DNA of 64,000 bases from the NCBI RefSeq assembly GCF_000494755.1, contig NC_022657.1:4998001-5062000 (forward strand), read 5' to 3'. The notes beneath the pieces were generated by a model. That model searched no databases. It was not told the origin of the DNA and worked only from the letters and a program-made list of their open reading frames with translations. A program made the position numbers and the translations under genes. Shown piece after piece: positions 8,171-16,013 of the stretch; positions within the stretch are counted from its first letter, which is position 1, and every line of letters starts with the position of its first letter. Origin of the DNA: Amorphoplanes friuliensis DSM 7358 (GTDB lineage: Bacteria; Actinomycetota; Actinomycetes; Mycobacteriales; Micromonosporaceae).

Positions 8171-8785
8171 ATGGACACCCGCAGCGAGCCGACTCTCGAC
8201 CGCCTGGACGCCAAGGCGCAGCATCTGCTGTTCACCGGCGCGCGCACCGCGAACACCTTCGCCGACACCCCGGTCACCGACGCCGAGCTGTCGGACATCT
8301 GGGAGCTGGCCAAGTGGGCGCCGACGTCCGCCAATTCCCAGCCGTTGCGCGTGCTTTTTGTCCGTCCCGGCCCGGGCCGTGACCGGCTCGTCAAGCACAT
8401 GAACGAGGGGAACCGCGCCAAGACGGCATCCGCGCCGGCGGTGGCGGTTCTCGCCCAGGACACCGAGTTCCACACGCACATCCCGACGGTGCTGCCGTTC
8501 CGGCCGGAGCTGAAAGACGTGTTCGCCGGGAACGACACGATGCGGACCTCGACCGCCACGTTCAACGCCACCCTGCAGGCGGGCTACTTCATCCTCGCCG
8601 TGCGGGCCCACGGTCTGGCCGCCGGGCCGATGAGCGGATTCGACGCCGCCGGCGTCGACGCCGAGTTCTTCCCCGACGGGCGCCACCGCTCGATCCTGGT
8701 CGTCAACATCGGCCACCCCGGCAAGGACCCCTGGCTCGGCCGGCTGCCCCGCCTCCCCCACGACGACGTCGTGCAATGGATCTGA
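8171..8785 (+). CDS. nitroreductase family protein (RutE/HadB-like)
   Basis: 204 residues. The pattern W-A-P-T-S-A-N-S-Q-P-L-R near residue 50, A-P-A-V-A-V-L-A-Q-D near 90, A-H-G-L-A-A-G-P-M-S-G-F-D near 158 and V-N-I-G-H-P-G near 185 matches the malonic-semialdehyde reductase (RutE/HadB) branch of FMN nitroreductases. These reduce aldehydes or electrophilic substrates with NAD(P)H. The ATG follows 'gggatcacc'; a longer frame upstream runs backwards across marR and is not real. Control by the divergent MarR fits a detoxification role. Confidence 0.88.
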   Translation: MDTRSEPTLDRLDAKAQHLLFTGARTANTFADTPVTDAELSDIWELAKWAPTSANSQPLRVLFVRPGPGRDRLVKHMNEGNRAKTASAPAVAVLAQDTEFHTHIPTVLPFRPELKDVFAGNDTMRTSTATFNATLQAGYFILAVRAHGLAAGPMSGFDAAGVDAEFFPDGRHRSILVVNIGHPGKDPWLGRLPRLPHDDVVQWI

Positions 8786-8798
8786 GAGAGCACTAGCG

Positions 8799-8827
8799 CC
8801 AATCGGTTTGTTATGGAAACCTATTGG
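8799..8827. promoter_or_regulatory. 29-bp inverted repeat abutting the start of the membrane-protein operon
   Basis: Arms CCAATCGGTTT (8799-8809) and AAACCTATTGG (8817-8827) pair at 10 of 11 positions across a 7-base centre. The right arm ends one base before the ATG at 8829, so a bound protein would block initiation and any leaderless transcript. The operon's second gene encodes a winged-helix regulator, the obvious candidate ligand. Confidence 0.7.
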
Positions 8828-8828
8828 C

Positions 8829-9503
8829 ATGACAACCGATTCGGTACGCGGTGACGACCCACGCCGCCTGCTCTCCGACGTGCAGTCCCTGGCGCACCGG
8901 GTGCGCCTCGACCAGCGTCTGACCTGGGTCGCGCTGCTCGTGCTCGGCGTGGTGACCCTGGTGGGCATCCCGTTCGACTGGTTCGGCATCAAGCTGGACT
9001 GCGCCCCCGACGGCAGCTGCATCTTCGCCCGCCGGGGTGTGCTCTATTACTGGCCACCGGCACTGCTACTGGCCTACGGCGCGATCGCCGTCGCGTACGT
9101 GCGGACCACCCGGGCCCGGGGAGTCGGTGCCCGGGTGCTGCCGTACGCGATCACCGGTGCCGCCACCACCGTGGTCTTCACCGCGGCCTGGATCGCCGCG
9201 GCGGTGTATTTCCCCGACCACCCGATCGAGTTCTCGCAGTGGGTGCTGCTGATCGACCGGCTGATCGCCCCCTGGGGCACGATCGGCGTCGCCCTGCTGG
9301 TGCTGGCCCGCCTCGAACGCAACGTGGCGCTGCTGGTGTTCACCCTCGCGTACCTGGTGCTCGTGGTGCTGGTGCTGCCCATGAACGACGGCCTGTCCTC
9401 GGGCGGCATCCGGGCCGGCTTCGCCATTCCGCAGCTGATCGCGGCCGTCGCGCTCCTGCTGGGCGCGGCAGGCTTCGCGCTGGCCCGCCGGCGCCAGCGA
9501 TGA
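8829..9503 (+). CDS. six-TM membrane protein, function unknown
   Basis: 224 residues with about six hydrophobic segments (near residues 32-50, 76-95, 103-130, 138-160, 163-182 and 190-215) and a short loop with paired cysteines (L-D-C-A-P-D-G-S-C-I-F) between the first two. It ends in an R-R-R-Q-R stop-transfer cluster. I do not recognise a family. The stop overlaps the next start as ATGA. In such three-gene sets the membrane protein is often what the winged-helix partner controls. Confidence 0.72.
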   Translation: MTTDSVRGDDPRRLLSDVQSLAHRVRLDQRLTWVALLVLGVVTLVGIPFDWFGIKLDCAPDGSCIFARRGVLYYWPPALLLAYGAIAVAYVRTTRARGVGARVLPYAITGAATTVVFTAAWIAAAVYFPDHPIEFSQWVLLIDRLIAPWGTIGVALLVLARLERNVALLVFTLAYLVLVVLVLPMNDGLSSGGIRAGFAIPQLIAAVALLLGAAGFALARRRQR

Positions 9504-9832
9504 CCACCGAGGACCCGGCGCACCCGGTCACCGGCCTCGACGACGTCGTCCACCAGCGTGTCCGGCTGGGCATCCTGACGATCACCCACGAGGCGCGCCG
9601 GGTCGAGTTCGGATACCTGCGCACCCAGCTGCAGCTGACCGCGGGCAACCTCTCGCAGCATCTCACCGTCTTGGAGACAGCGGGCCTCGTCGACGTCGAG
9701 AAGGGATACGAGGGCAAACGGGGCCGCACCTGGATCACCCTGACCTCCGCCGGCGACAAGGCGCTCGCCGAGGAGATCGGCAGGCTCAAACAGCTCATCG
9801 CACGGGTCGAGACCACCGGCACCCAGGAGTAA
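9500..9832 (+). CDS. winged-helix transcriptional regulator (HTH_34 type)
   Basis: 110 residues. H-Q-R-V-R-L-G-I-L-T-I, then V-E-F-G-Y-L-R-T-Q-L-Q-L-T-A-G-N-L-S-Q-H-L-T-V-L-E-T-A-G-L-V-D-V as the recognition helix region, and a wing with K-R-G-R-T-W-I-T-L-T. This is the pattern of short MarR/ArsR-like regulators with only the winged-helix domain. It is coupled to the membrane protein (ATGA) and is 2 bases from the next gene. The inverted repeat at 8799-8827 is its likely site. Confidence 0.85.
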   Translation: MTTEDPAHPVTGLDDVVHQRVRLGILTITHEARRVEFGYLRTQLQLTAGNLSQHLTVLETAGLVDVEKGYEGKRGRTWITLTSAGDKALAEEIGRLKQLIARVETTGTQE

Positions 9833-9834
9833 CG

Positions 9835-10974
9835 ATGACCACCGCACTCTCCCGCCGCCACCTGCTCACCGCCGCCCTCGCCACCGGAGCCGCCGTACCT
9901 CTCGGCGTCGCTCGCGGGGCAGCGGCCGCACCCGGACAGGCACGCATCACGCTGCCCAAGCCCACCGGCCCCTACCGCGTGGGCACGGTGGCGCTGCACC
10001 TGGTCGACCGGTCCCGCCGGCGCGAGCTGATGGCAAGCATCTGGTATCCCGCCGCCCGCGACACCCGGCGCCATCCGGTCGCCCCGTGGATGCCCGACGC
10101 GTCCTGGCACGCCCTGGTCGCAGCCATCGGCATGGCCACCGACGCCGCGGCCCCGCTCACGGCCGGCCGCGTCGGCGCCCCCGTCCTCCGCAGCCGCGAC
10201 CGCTTCCCCGTCGTGCTGTACTCCCACGGCAACGGCTCCTGCCGCGCCGAGACGACCATCGTGGTCCAGGAACTCACCAGCCACGGCTACGTCGTGGTCA
10301 CGGTGGACCACACCGACGACGGGTTCAGCGAATTCCCCGACGGCCGCGTCACCGTGCCCACCGAGAACTCCTTCACCCCGTGGGACTACGCCCGCGACAT
10401 GACCTTCGTCCTCGACCGCCTCGAGGACCTCGCCGCCGGCCGAAACCCCGACGCCGAGCACCGCCCGCTGCCGGCCGGCCTGGGCGCGGCCCTCGACCTG
10501 CGCCGCATCGGCATGTTCGGCTGGTCGAAAGGCGCCACCTCCACCGCCCTGGTCATGAACGTCGACCGCCGCGTCCGCGCCGGCATCGGCTTCGACGGCG
10601 AGATGCAGTCCCAGCCCCCGGTCACCGGCATCGACCGCCCGTTCCTGGTGATGAGCGCGGAATTCCCCCGCGCCACCGAAGAGAGCGTCGCCCGTTTCTG
10701 GTCCCTCCTGCGCGGCTGGCGCCTCAACCTCCAGGCCTGCGGCGCCGCCCACGGCTCCTACAACGACCAGCAGTGGCTGATCCCGCAACTCGCCGAGCTC
10801 ACCGACCTCAGCGACGAAGAACTCGCCGGCTGGGTCGGCACCCTCAAACCGTCCCGCGCGGTACGCATCCAGCAGGCGTACCCCCTCGCGTTCTTCGACC
10901 TGCACCTCCGCCACCGAGGCCACCTCCTCGACGGCCCGAGCCCCGCCTTCCCCGAGGTCCACTTCATCCCCTGA
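9835..10974 (+). CDS. secreted alpha/beta hydrolase (PAF-acetylhydrolase/chlorophyllase-like), Tat signal
   Basis: 379 residues. The N-terminus has S-R-R-H-L-L followed by a hydrophobic stretch and A-R-G-A-A-A-A-P, a plausible twin-arginine signal. Then come V-G-T-V-A-L-H-L-V-D and I-W-Y-P-A-A (platelet-activating-factor acetylhydrolase features), the oxyanion loop L-Y-S-H-G-N-G-S near residue 130, the nucleophile G-W-S-K-G near 228, and a histidine in A-A-H-G-S-Y near 306. The active site is complete. The start lies 2 bases after the regulator stop with AGGAG just upstream. Confidence 0.84.
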   Translation: MTTALSRRHLLTAALATGAAVPLGVARGAAAAPGQARITLPKPTGPYRVGTVALHLVDRSRRRELMASIWYPAARDTRRHPVAPWMPDASWHALVAAIGMATDAAAPLTAGRVGAPVLRSRDRFPVVLYSHGNGSCRAETTIVVQELTSHGYVVVTVDHTDDGFSEFPDGRVTVPTENSFTPWDYARDMTFVLDRLEDLAAGRNPDAEHRPLPAGLGAALDLRRIGMFGWSKGATSTALVMNVDRRVRAGIGFDGEMQSQPPVTGIDRPFLVMSAEFPRATEESVARFWSLLRGWRLNLQACGAAHGSYNDQQWLIPQLAELTDLSDEELAGWVGTLKPSRAVRIQQAYPLAFFDLHLRHRGHLLDGPSPAFPEVHFIP

Positions 10975-11050
10975 CCCGAAAGCCGGCTGAGCGGTCGGGA
11001 ATCACACAGCGGAGATCGCGTGCCGCTCGAGCGCGGCGTCGACCCGCCCG

Positions 11051-11075
11051 GGCCCAACTTCGGTGAAGTTGGGCC
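11051..11075. terminator. perfect 11-bp hairpin downstream of the secreted hydrolase
   Basis: Arms GGCCCAACTTC and GAAGTTGGGCC are perfectly complementary around a GGT loop, 76 bases after the hydrolase stop. It is followed at once by a second small palindrome (TTCGC-A-GCGAA, 11076-11086). This fits a T-tract-free high-GC terminator. A closely similar hairpin lies at 54405-54425 inside a decayed insertion sequence, so it may instead be a dispersed repeat. Confidence 0.5.
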
Positions 11076-11159
11076 TTCGCAGCGAAGTCATCGTTCACCT
11101 TCCTAGTCACAACGCCCGGCGACCATGACCGGCCCTTCTTTCGGTACGCCTGCTGCCGT

Positions 11160-11572
11160 GGCCGTTACTGCAGGTCGGCCTGATCAGCGCGAGGGCCCGG
11201 GGTGTCGTGCCGTTCCTCGCTCCGGCACGGGCCGAACGCCGGGCGTTGGTGAACGTCGGCCCGGTCGCGTTCCTGGTCGTCGCCGTGACGACGGGGGTGT
11301 TCACGGCCTCGCTACGGGCGACGGCTTCTCGGCCGAAGCGCTGAGAATCGCAGGCGACGAGGCCCGCGGCGATGTCAATGGCGTGCTGGCCTTCACCGCG
11401 GGTGACCAGGCGGGAGTGTTGCACCCCGGCGCTCGGTCTGGACGCGTTCAGCGCCGGGATCGCCGGCCGCACCCGGACCGGCGTGTGGCTGCTGGTCGCG
11501 GCGGCGCTCGTCGTCGCGTACGCGGTGGACAGGGTGACGAACCGGCGGATGCGTCTGGGGGCGGAGAACTGA
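11160..11572 (+). pseudogene. possible remnant of an MFS transporter (C-terminal part)
   Basis: No single frame is open here, but pieces in two frames read like the end of a drug-efflux MFS protein: a stretch with L-V-N-V-G-P-V-A-F-L-V-V-A-V-T-T, then 'ARGDVNGVLAFT', then after a frame change D-A-F-S-A-G-I-A-G-R-T-R-T-G and a last helix W-L-L-V-A-A-A-L-V-V-A-Y-A-V. Weak evidence; it could also be chance hydrophobic codons. Confidence 0.35.
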
Positions 11573-11596
11573 CCGGGCGCATCCGCCGGGCGGTGA

Positions 11597-12250
11597 TCAG
11601 GCGGCGCTGAGCACGACGGCGAGGCGCTTGCCGTGCTTGTGGGCCGCGTTGTGGGCCTCCTCGAGGTTGGTCGCGGCCAGCTCACGCAGCTCGGCCATCG
11701 CCGGGTTGACGTCGGCCAGGGTCAGCTCGCTCTCGATGATCTGCAGGTCGAGACCCCAGATGTCGGAGAAGACGCGCGTCAGCCAGGCCGTCGCGTGGTC
11801 CCAGCCCTCGCGGGGTGTGCCCGCGCCGTAACCACCACCCCGGGCGATCACCAGGAACGCCGGGCGGCCGGCGATCGACTGCGTGCCCGGCGCGAAGCGG
11901 GGCTCGGTCATGAGCAGGTCGACCCACGCCTTCACGTGCTGGGAGACGCCGAAGTTGTAGAACGGGACCGCGAAGACGTAGGCCTCGGCGGCGACCAGCT
12001 CGTCGGCGAGCTCGGTGGCGAGGGCCATCGCCTTGACCTGCTCGGGGGAACGCTGGTCCTCGGGGACGTACCCCGCAAAGGCGCTGAGCCCCCAGGCCGC
12101 CGCGTCGAGCGGGGTGAGGCCGATCTCGCGGCGGAGGACGGCGGCGCCGTCCAGATCCGCCACCAGGGCCGACTCCAGGGTGTCGGCGACGGCGCGGGTC
12201 ACGGACCCCTCACCCCGGATGCTCGAGTCGAGCCGGAACACGGTGCTCAT
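11597..12250 (-). CDS. azoR: FMN-dependent NADH:quinone/azo oxidoreductase
   Basis: 217 residues with the flavodoxin-like AzoR fold: L-D-S-S-I-R-G-E-G-S-V-T near residue 7 (phosphate loop), F-A-V-P-F-Y-N-F-G-V-S-Q-H-V-K-A-W-V-D near 93-111, and G-G-G-Y-G-A-G near 137. AzoR enzymes reduce azo dyes and quinones with NADH. It is divergent from a MarR gene; a sigma70-like promoter and a perfect operator lie between them. This is the familiar quinone/azo-sensing arrangement. Confidence 0.88.
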   Translation of the reverse strand: MSTVFRLDSSIRGEGSVTRAVADTLESALVADLDGAAVLRREIGLTPLDAAAWGLSAFAGYVPEDQRSPEQVKAMALATELADELVAAEAYVFAVPFYNFGVSQHVKAWVDLLMTEPRFAPGTQSIAGRPAFLVIARGGGYGAGTPREGWDHATAWLTRVFSDIWGLDLQIIESELTLADVNPAMAELRELAATNLEEAHNAAHKHGKRLAVVLSAA

Positions 12251-12286
12251 AAAAACTCCTAGGCCGAACGGATCGTCGTCGTGACA

Positions 12287-12316
12287 GATAGTCTTTGGTG
12301 AAGACTATCTTGTCAA
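12287..12316 (-). promoter_or_regulatory. azoR promoter overlapped by MarR-type operator
   Basis: A perfect 9-bp inverted repeat, GATAGTCTT and AAGACTATC with a TGGTG centre, occupies 12287-12309. Reading leftward, TTGACA (complement of 12311-12316) and GACTAT (complement of 12288-12293) are 17 bases apart, a good promoter for azoR. The operator fills the spacer and the -10. The outer TGACA/TTGTCA bases extend the symmetry with one inserted base. Confidence 0.83.
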
Positions 12317-12364
12317 GCGATCGTCGTCTCCGGTGATGGACGGCACCGTTGTAAGATCTGCTTC

Positions 12365-12868
12365 ATGTCGGAGTCAGCTGCCCCGCCCGGAGACCCGGGC
12401 ATTCAGGATCTGGGCTGGGCGCTGACCACCGTGCTGCGCAACTACCTGCACGCGGTCGGCGCGGCCGTCTCGGACGTGCCCGGTGGTCCCCGCGGCTATC
12501 AGGTGCTCAACGCCGCGGCCGGCGGCCACTGCCGCAACCAGGCCGCGATCGCCGAGCTCCTCGCGGTCGACCGCACGGTCATGACCTATCTGATCGACGA
12601 CCTCGAGCGCAGTGGACTGGTCGAGCGCCGCCCCGACCCCGCGGACCGCCGGTCGCGCCAGGTCCTGCTCACCGCAAAGGGCAAGCAGACCCACACCCGG
12701 CTCCGCGAGCGGATCACGGACGCCGAACGGCACGTGCTGGGCGGACTGAGCGGTGCCGAGGTCGAGGCACTGCGCGGACTGCTCGGACGGGCCGCGCTGC
12801 ACGCCGACAACGGCAATCACCCGATCGACGCCTGCACGGCCGCGGCGGAGCTGACCGCCACCGCCTGA
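12365..12868 (+). CDS. MarR family transcriptional regulator
   Basis: 167 residues. The DNA-binding core is G-Y-Q-V-L-N-A-A, then Q-A-A-I-A-E-L-L-A-V-D-R-T-V-M-T-Y-L-I-D-D-L-E-R-S-G-L-V and a wing with D-P-A-D-R-R-S-R-Q-V-L-L-T-A-K-G, all typical of MarR. It is divergent from azoR across the GATAGTCTT palindrome and is probably its repressor. A likely start ATG is used; no strong ribosome-binding site is visible, so the message may be leaderless or weakly translated. Confidence 0.9.
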   Translation: MSESAAPPGDPGIQDLGWALTTVLRNYLHAVGAAVSDVPGGPRGYQVLNAAAGGHCRNQAAIAELLAVDRTVMTYLIDDLERSGLVERRPDPADRRSRQVLLTAKGKQTHTRLRERITDAERHVLGGLSGAEVEALRGLLGRAALHADNGNHPIDACTAAAELTATA

Positions 12869-12879
12869 GTCACCGCCTT

Positions 12880-12901
12880 GCTATGCAACTCGTTGCATAG
12901 C
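12880..12901. promoter_or_regulatory. perfect 22-bp palindrome upstream of padR
   Basis: Arms GCTATGCAAC (12880-12889) and its exact reverse complement (12892-12901) flank a TC centre, 13 bases before the PadR start. It resembles PadR-type operators, which contain ATGCAAC-like or ATGT/ACAT arms. It would allow PadR to repress its own gene and the following acyl-CoA dehydrogenase gene. Confidence 0.82.
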
Positions 12902-12914
12902 AGGATGGCTTCCC

Positions 12915-13460
12915 ATGGCCCTCGAACACGCGATCCTGGTCTCCCTGCTGGAGCAGCCCGGAAGCGGATACGAGCTGGCCCGGCGCTTCGAACGGTCCAT
13001 CGGCCGCTTCTGGACCGCGACACACCAGCAGATCTACCGCGTCCTCAAACGCATGGAGACCGACGGCTGGGTCACCCCGGAAGAGATCGGTCAGGACGGG
13101 CGCCCCGACAAACGGTCGTACTCCGTCGCCGCGACCGGACGGGCCGTGCTGATCAGCTGGCTGCGCGACCCCGTGCAGCCGGAGGCCGTCCGGCACGACC
13201 TGGCCGTGAAGATCCGCGGGGCTGCCTTCGACGACGCCGCCGGGCGCACGGCGCTGATCGCGGAGGTCGAGCGCTACCGCACCACCCACGAGGCGACCCT
13301 CGAGCGGTACCTGATCGGCGAGCGCCGGGACTTCCCCGCCGTCGAGAACACCCAGCAACGCCTGCAGCACACCGTTCTGCGCGGCGGCATCGCGTACGAG
13401 CGGATGGTGCTCGACTGGCTCGGCGACGTGCTGGACACACTGCGCGGCCTCGACCGCTGA
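12915..13460 (+). CDS. PadR family transcriptional regulator
   Basis: 181 residues, the two-domain PadR size. The N-terminal winged helix has A-I-L-V-S-L-L-E-Q-P-G-S-G-Y-E-L-A-R-R-F and Q-I-Y-R-V-L-K-R-M-E-T-D-G-W-V, with D-K-R-S-Y-S-V-A-A-T-G-R in the wing. Residues 95-175 form the helical C-terminal domain (Vir_act_alpha_C type). A perfect palindrome sits immediately upstream. It precedes the acyl-CoA dehydrogenase by 35 bases and is likely co-transcribed with it. Confidence 0.9.
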   Translation: MALEHAILVSLLEQPGSGYELARRFERSIGRFWTATHQQIYRVLKRMETDGWVTPEEIGQDGRPDKRSYSVAATGRAVLISWLRDPVQPEAVRHDLAVKIRGAAFDDAAGRTALIAEVERYRTTHEATLERYLIGERRDFPAVENTQQRLQHTVLRGGIAYERMVLDWLGDVLDTLRGLDR

Positions 13461-13495
13461 CCCGTACCCGCTCCGAAGAGAAAGGGGACGCCGTC

Positions 13496-15217
13496 ATGGC
13501 GGATCCGCTGCTGTTCAACCCGGGCACCTACGACCCGGCGCACCTCGACGCCGAGAGCCGCAGGCTGCTGCGGGCCACGGTGGACTTCTTCGAGAACCGC
13601 GGCAAGAAGGTGCTGGTCGACACCTACAACCAGGGCATCTGGTACGCCGACTTCCTGGACTTCGCCGCCAAGGAGGGGCTGTTCGCGACGTTCCTCACCC
13701 CGGCGGCCGACGGCGATGGTGATCCCGGGAAACGCTGGGACACCGCCCGCAACGCCGCGCTCAGCGAGATCCTCGGCTTCTACGGCCTCGGCTACTGGTA
13801 CACGTGGCAGGTGACCGTTCTCGGTCTGGGCCCGGTGTGGCAGAGCGCCAACCAGGCCGTCCGGGCCCACACCGCGCAGCTGCTCACCGACGGGCACGTG
13901 ATGGCGTTCGGGCTGTCCGAGCGCGGTCACGGCGCCGACATCTACGCGACCGACCTGGTGCTCACCCCGGACGGTGACGGCGGCTTCCGGGCGAACGGTT
14001 CCAAGTACTACATCGGCAACGGCAACGTCGCCGGGCTCGTGTCGGTGTTCGGCCGCCGCGCCGACGTCGAAGGCCCCGACGGGTACGTGTTCTTCGCCGC
14101 AGACAGCCGGCACCCGGCGTACCACCTGGTCAAGAACGTGGTGAACGGCCAGATGTTCGTCAGCGAGTTCCGGCTCGAGGACTACCCGGTCCGCGAGCGG
14201 GACGTCCTGCACACCGGCCGCGCCGCGTTCGACGCCGCGCTCAACACGGTCAACGTCGGCAAGTTCAACCTCTGCACCGCCGCCATCGGCATCTGCGAGC
14301 ACGCGATGTACGAGGCCGTCACGCACGCTCACCGGCGGATGCTCTACGGAAAGCCCGTCACGGCGTTCCCCCATGTGCGGCGCGAGCTCACCGACGCGTA
14401 CGCCCGGCTCGTCGCCATGAAGCTCTTCAGCGACCGCGCGGTGGACTACTTCCGGTCGGCCGGCCCCGACGACCGCCGCTACCTGCTCTTCAACCCGATG
14501 ACCAAGATGAAGGTCACCACCGAGGGCGAGAAGGTCGTCGACCTGCTCTGGGACGTCATCGCGGCCAAGGGTTTCGAGGCGGACACCTATTTCGACAAGG
14601 CCGCCAAGGACATCCGCGGGCTGCCCAAGCTCGAGGGCACCGTCCACGTGAACCTCGCGCTGATCCTCAAGTTCATGCCGAACTACCTCTTCGAGCCGGC
14701 GGAGTACGCACCCGTCCCGCAACGCCACGACGCCACCGACGACGAGTTCCTGTTCCGGCAGGGCCCGGCCCGCGGCCTCGGCACGATCCGGTTCCACGAC
14801 TGGCGTACGGCCTACGACGCCCACGCGGACCTGCCCAACGTGGCGCGCTTCCGCGAGCAGGCCGACGGGCTGTGCACGCTGCTGCGCGAGCACGCCCCGG
14901 ACGACGCCCAGCAGAGTGATCTGGACTTCCTGCTCGCACTCGGCCAGCTCTTCGCCCTCGTGGTCTACGGCCAGCTCATCCTGGAACAGTCCGAGCTGAC
15001 CGGCCTGGACCGGGGACTGCTCGACGAGATCTTCGCGATCCTGATCCAGGACTTCTCCGCGTACGCCACGGAGCTGGGTGGCAAGGCGGCCACCACCGAC
15101 GAGCAGGCCGCGTGGGCACTGGCCCACATCCGCCGGCCGGTGTGGGACTCCGGGCGTACCGAAGGGGTCTGGCAGCAGGTCGTCGCCCTGAGCGGGACCT
15201 ACGAGATGCAGCCCTAG
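13496..15217 (+). CDS. acyl-CoA dehydrogenase/oxidase-like flavoprotein
   Basis: 573 residues with AAAGGGGAC before the ATG at 13496. The middle domain motif F-G-L-S-E-R-G-H-G-A-D-I-Y and the following G-S-K-Y-Y-I-G-N-G-N (near residues 140-180) are typical of acyl-CoA dehydrogenases. The helical C-terminal part is longer than the usual ~380-residue enzymes, as in the VLCAD or oxidase-like group. It oxidises an acyl-CoA with FAD; the chain length is unknown. The catalytic glutamate cannot be placed with confidence. PadR control suggests induction by an aromatic or lipid compound. Confidence 0.82.
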   Translation: MADPLLFNPGTYDPAHLDAESRRLLRATVDFFENRGKKVLVDTYNQGIWYADFLDFAAKEGLFATFLTPAADGDGDPGKRWDTARNAALSEILGFYGLGYWYTWQVTVLGLGPVWQSANQAVRAHTAQLLTDGHVMAFGLSERGHGADIYATDLVLTPDGDGGFRANGSKYYIGNGNVAGLVSVFGRRADVEGPDGYVFFAADSRHPAYHLVKNVVNGQMFVSEFRLEDYPVRERDVLHTGRAAFDAALNTVNVGKFNLCTAAIGICEHAMYEAVTHAHRRMLYGKPVTAFPHVRRELTDAYARLVAMKLFSDRAVDYFRSAGPDDRRYLLFNPMTKMKVTTEGEKVVDLLWDVIAAKGFEADTYFDKAAKDIRGLPKLEGTVHVNLALILKFMPNYLFEPAEYAPVPQRHDATDDEFLFRQGPARGLGTIRFHDWRTAYDAHADLPNVARFREQADGLCTLLREHAPDDAQQSDLDFLLALGQLFALVVYGQLILEQSELTGLDRGLLDEIFAILIQDFSAYATELGGKAATTDEQAAWALAHIRRPVWDSGRTEGVWQQVVALSGTYEMQP

Positions 15218-15915
15218 GAAGCCAGCAGGCAGAACTCGTTGCCGTCGGGGTCGGCCAGGAGCAGGCGGCCGTCCTCGGCGGTGCCGAGTCGCGTCGCGCC
15301 CAGGGCCAGCAGGCGGGGGGCCTCCGTCTCCTGGTCACCGTCGGGGGCCAGGTCGAAGTGGACCCGGTCCCGGCCGTGGCGGGGCATCAGCGGCGGGCCA
15401 CCCCAGGTGATCTTCGAACCGCCCTGCGGTGACTGGATCGCCGTCTCCTCGTCCTGGTCCCAGACCAGCGGCCAGCCCAGCGCCTCACTCCAGAAACAGC
15501 CGACCGCGTGCGTGCCGTCGCCGGCCAGGGCGCCGATGACCCCGGTGCCGGCGAGGAAATTGTTGCCGGGCTCGATCACGCAGAACTCGTTGCCCTCGGG
15601 GTCACCGAGCACCACGTGGCCCTCCTCCGGGAGCTGGCCGACGTCGACGTGCCGCCCGCCCAGCTCCAGCGCCCGGGCCACGGTCTCCTGCTGCTCCTCC
15701 GAGGACTGACTGGTCAGATCGAAGTGCGCGCGGTTCTGCCCGCCCTTGCGCTCCGGCGTTTCCACGAAGCGGATCCGGAAGCCTGCGGTGTCGTCGGGCA
15801 GCAGCACCACACCGTTGTCGTCGACCAGCTCGCGCCCCAGAAGTCCGGACCAGAAGCGTCCGAGAGTCAGCGGCTGGTTCGCCAGGAAACAGATCGCGGA
15901 GAGGTGGCTGCCCAT
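15214..15915 (-). CDS. two-domain VOC (glyoxalase-like) protein
   Basis: 233 residues containing two tandem VOC modules. Each shows F-W-S-x-x-L-G, R-A/V-H-F-D-L and G-D/A-D-P-E/D-G-N-E-F-C; the module ends are near residues 115 and 230. This is the Glyoxalase_6-like arrangement common in actinobacteria. No substrate can be assigned. ATG at 15915 was chosen; upstream in-frame codons are low complexity. Its stop overlaps the convergent acyl-CoA dehydrogenase stop by 4 bases. Confidence 0.84.
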   Translation of the reverse strand: MGSHLSAICFLANQPLTLGRFWSGLLGRELVDDNGVVLLPDDTAGFRIRFVETPERKGGQNRAHFDLTSQSSEEQQETVARALELGGRHVDVGQLPEEGHVVLGDPEGNEFCVIEPGNNFLAGTGVIGALAGDGTHAVGCFWSEALGWPLVWDQDEETAIQSPQGGSKITWGGPPLMPRHGRDRVHFDLAPDGDQETEAPRLLALGATRLGTAEDGRLLLADPDGNEFCLLAS

Positions 15916-16013
15916 CCCCGGGAGCTTAAGCACCCGCCGGGGACACCGCGACCGAGTATTTCTGTGTAGCATTCCTGCTATCACCGGAGGTAGTTGTTTG
16001 ACAGGAGACAGCG

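Noticed and set aside
13274..15127. 617-residue open frame on the - strand, opposite the acyl-CoA dehydrogenase
   Set aside because: Valine/glycine/arginine-rich translation without any motif; it is a GC3 shadow of the real + strand gene.
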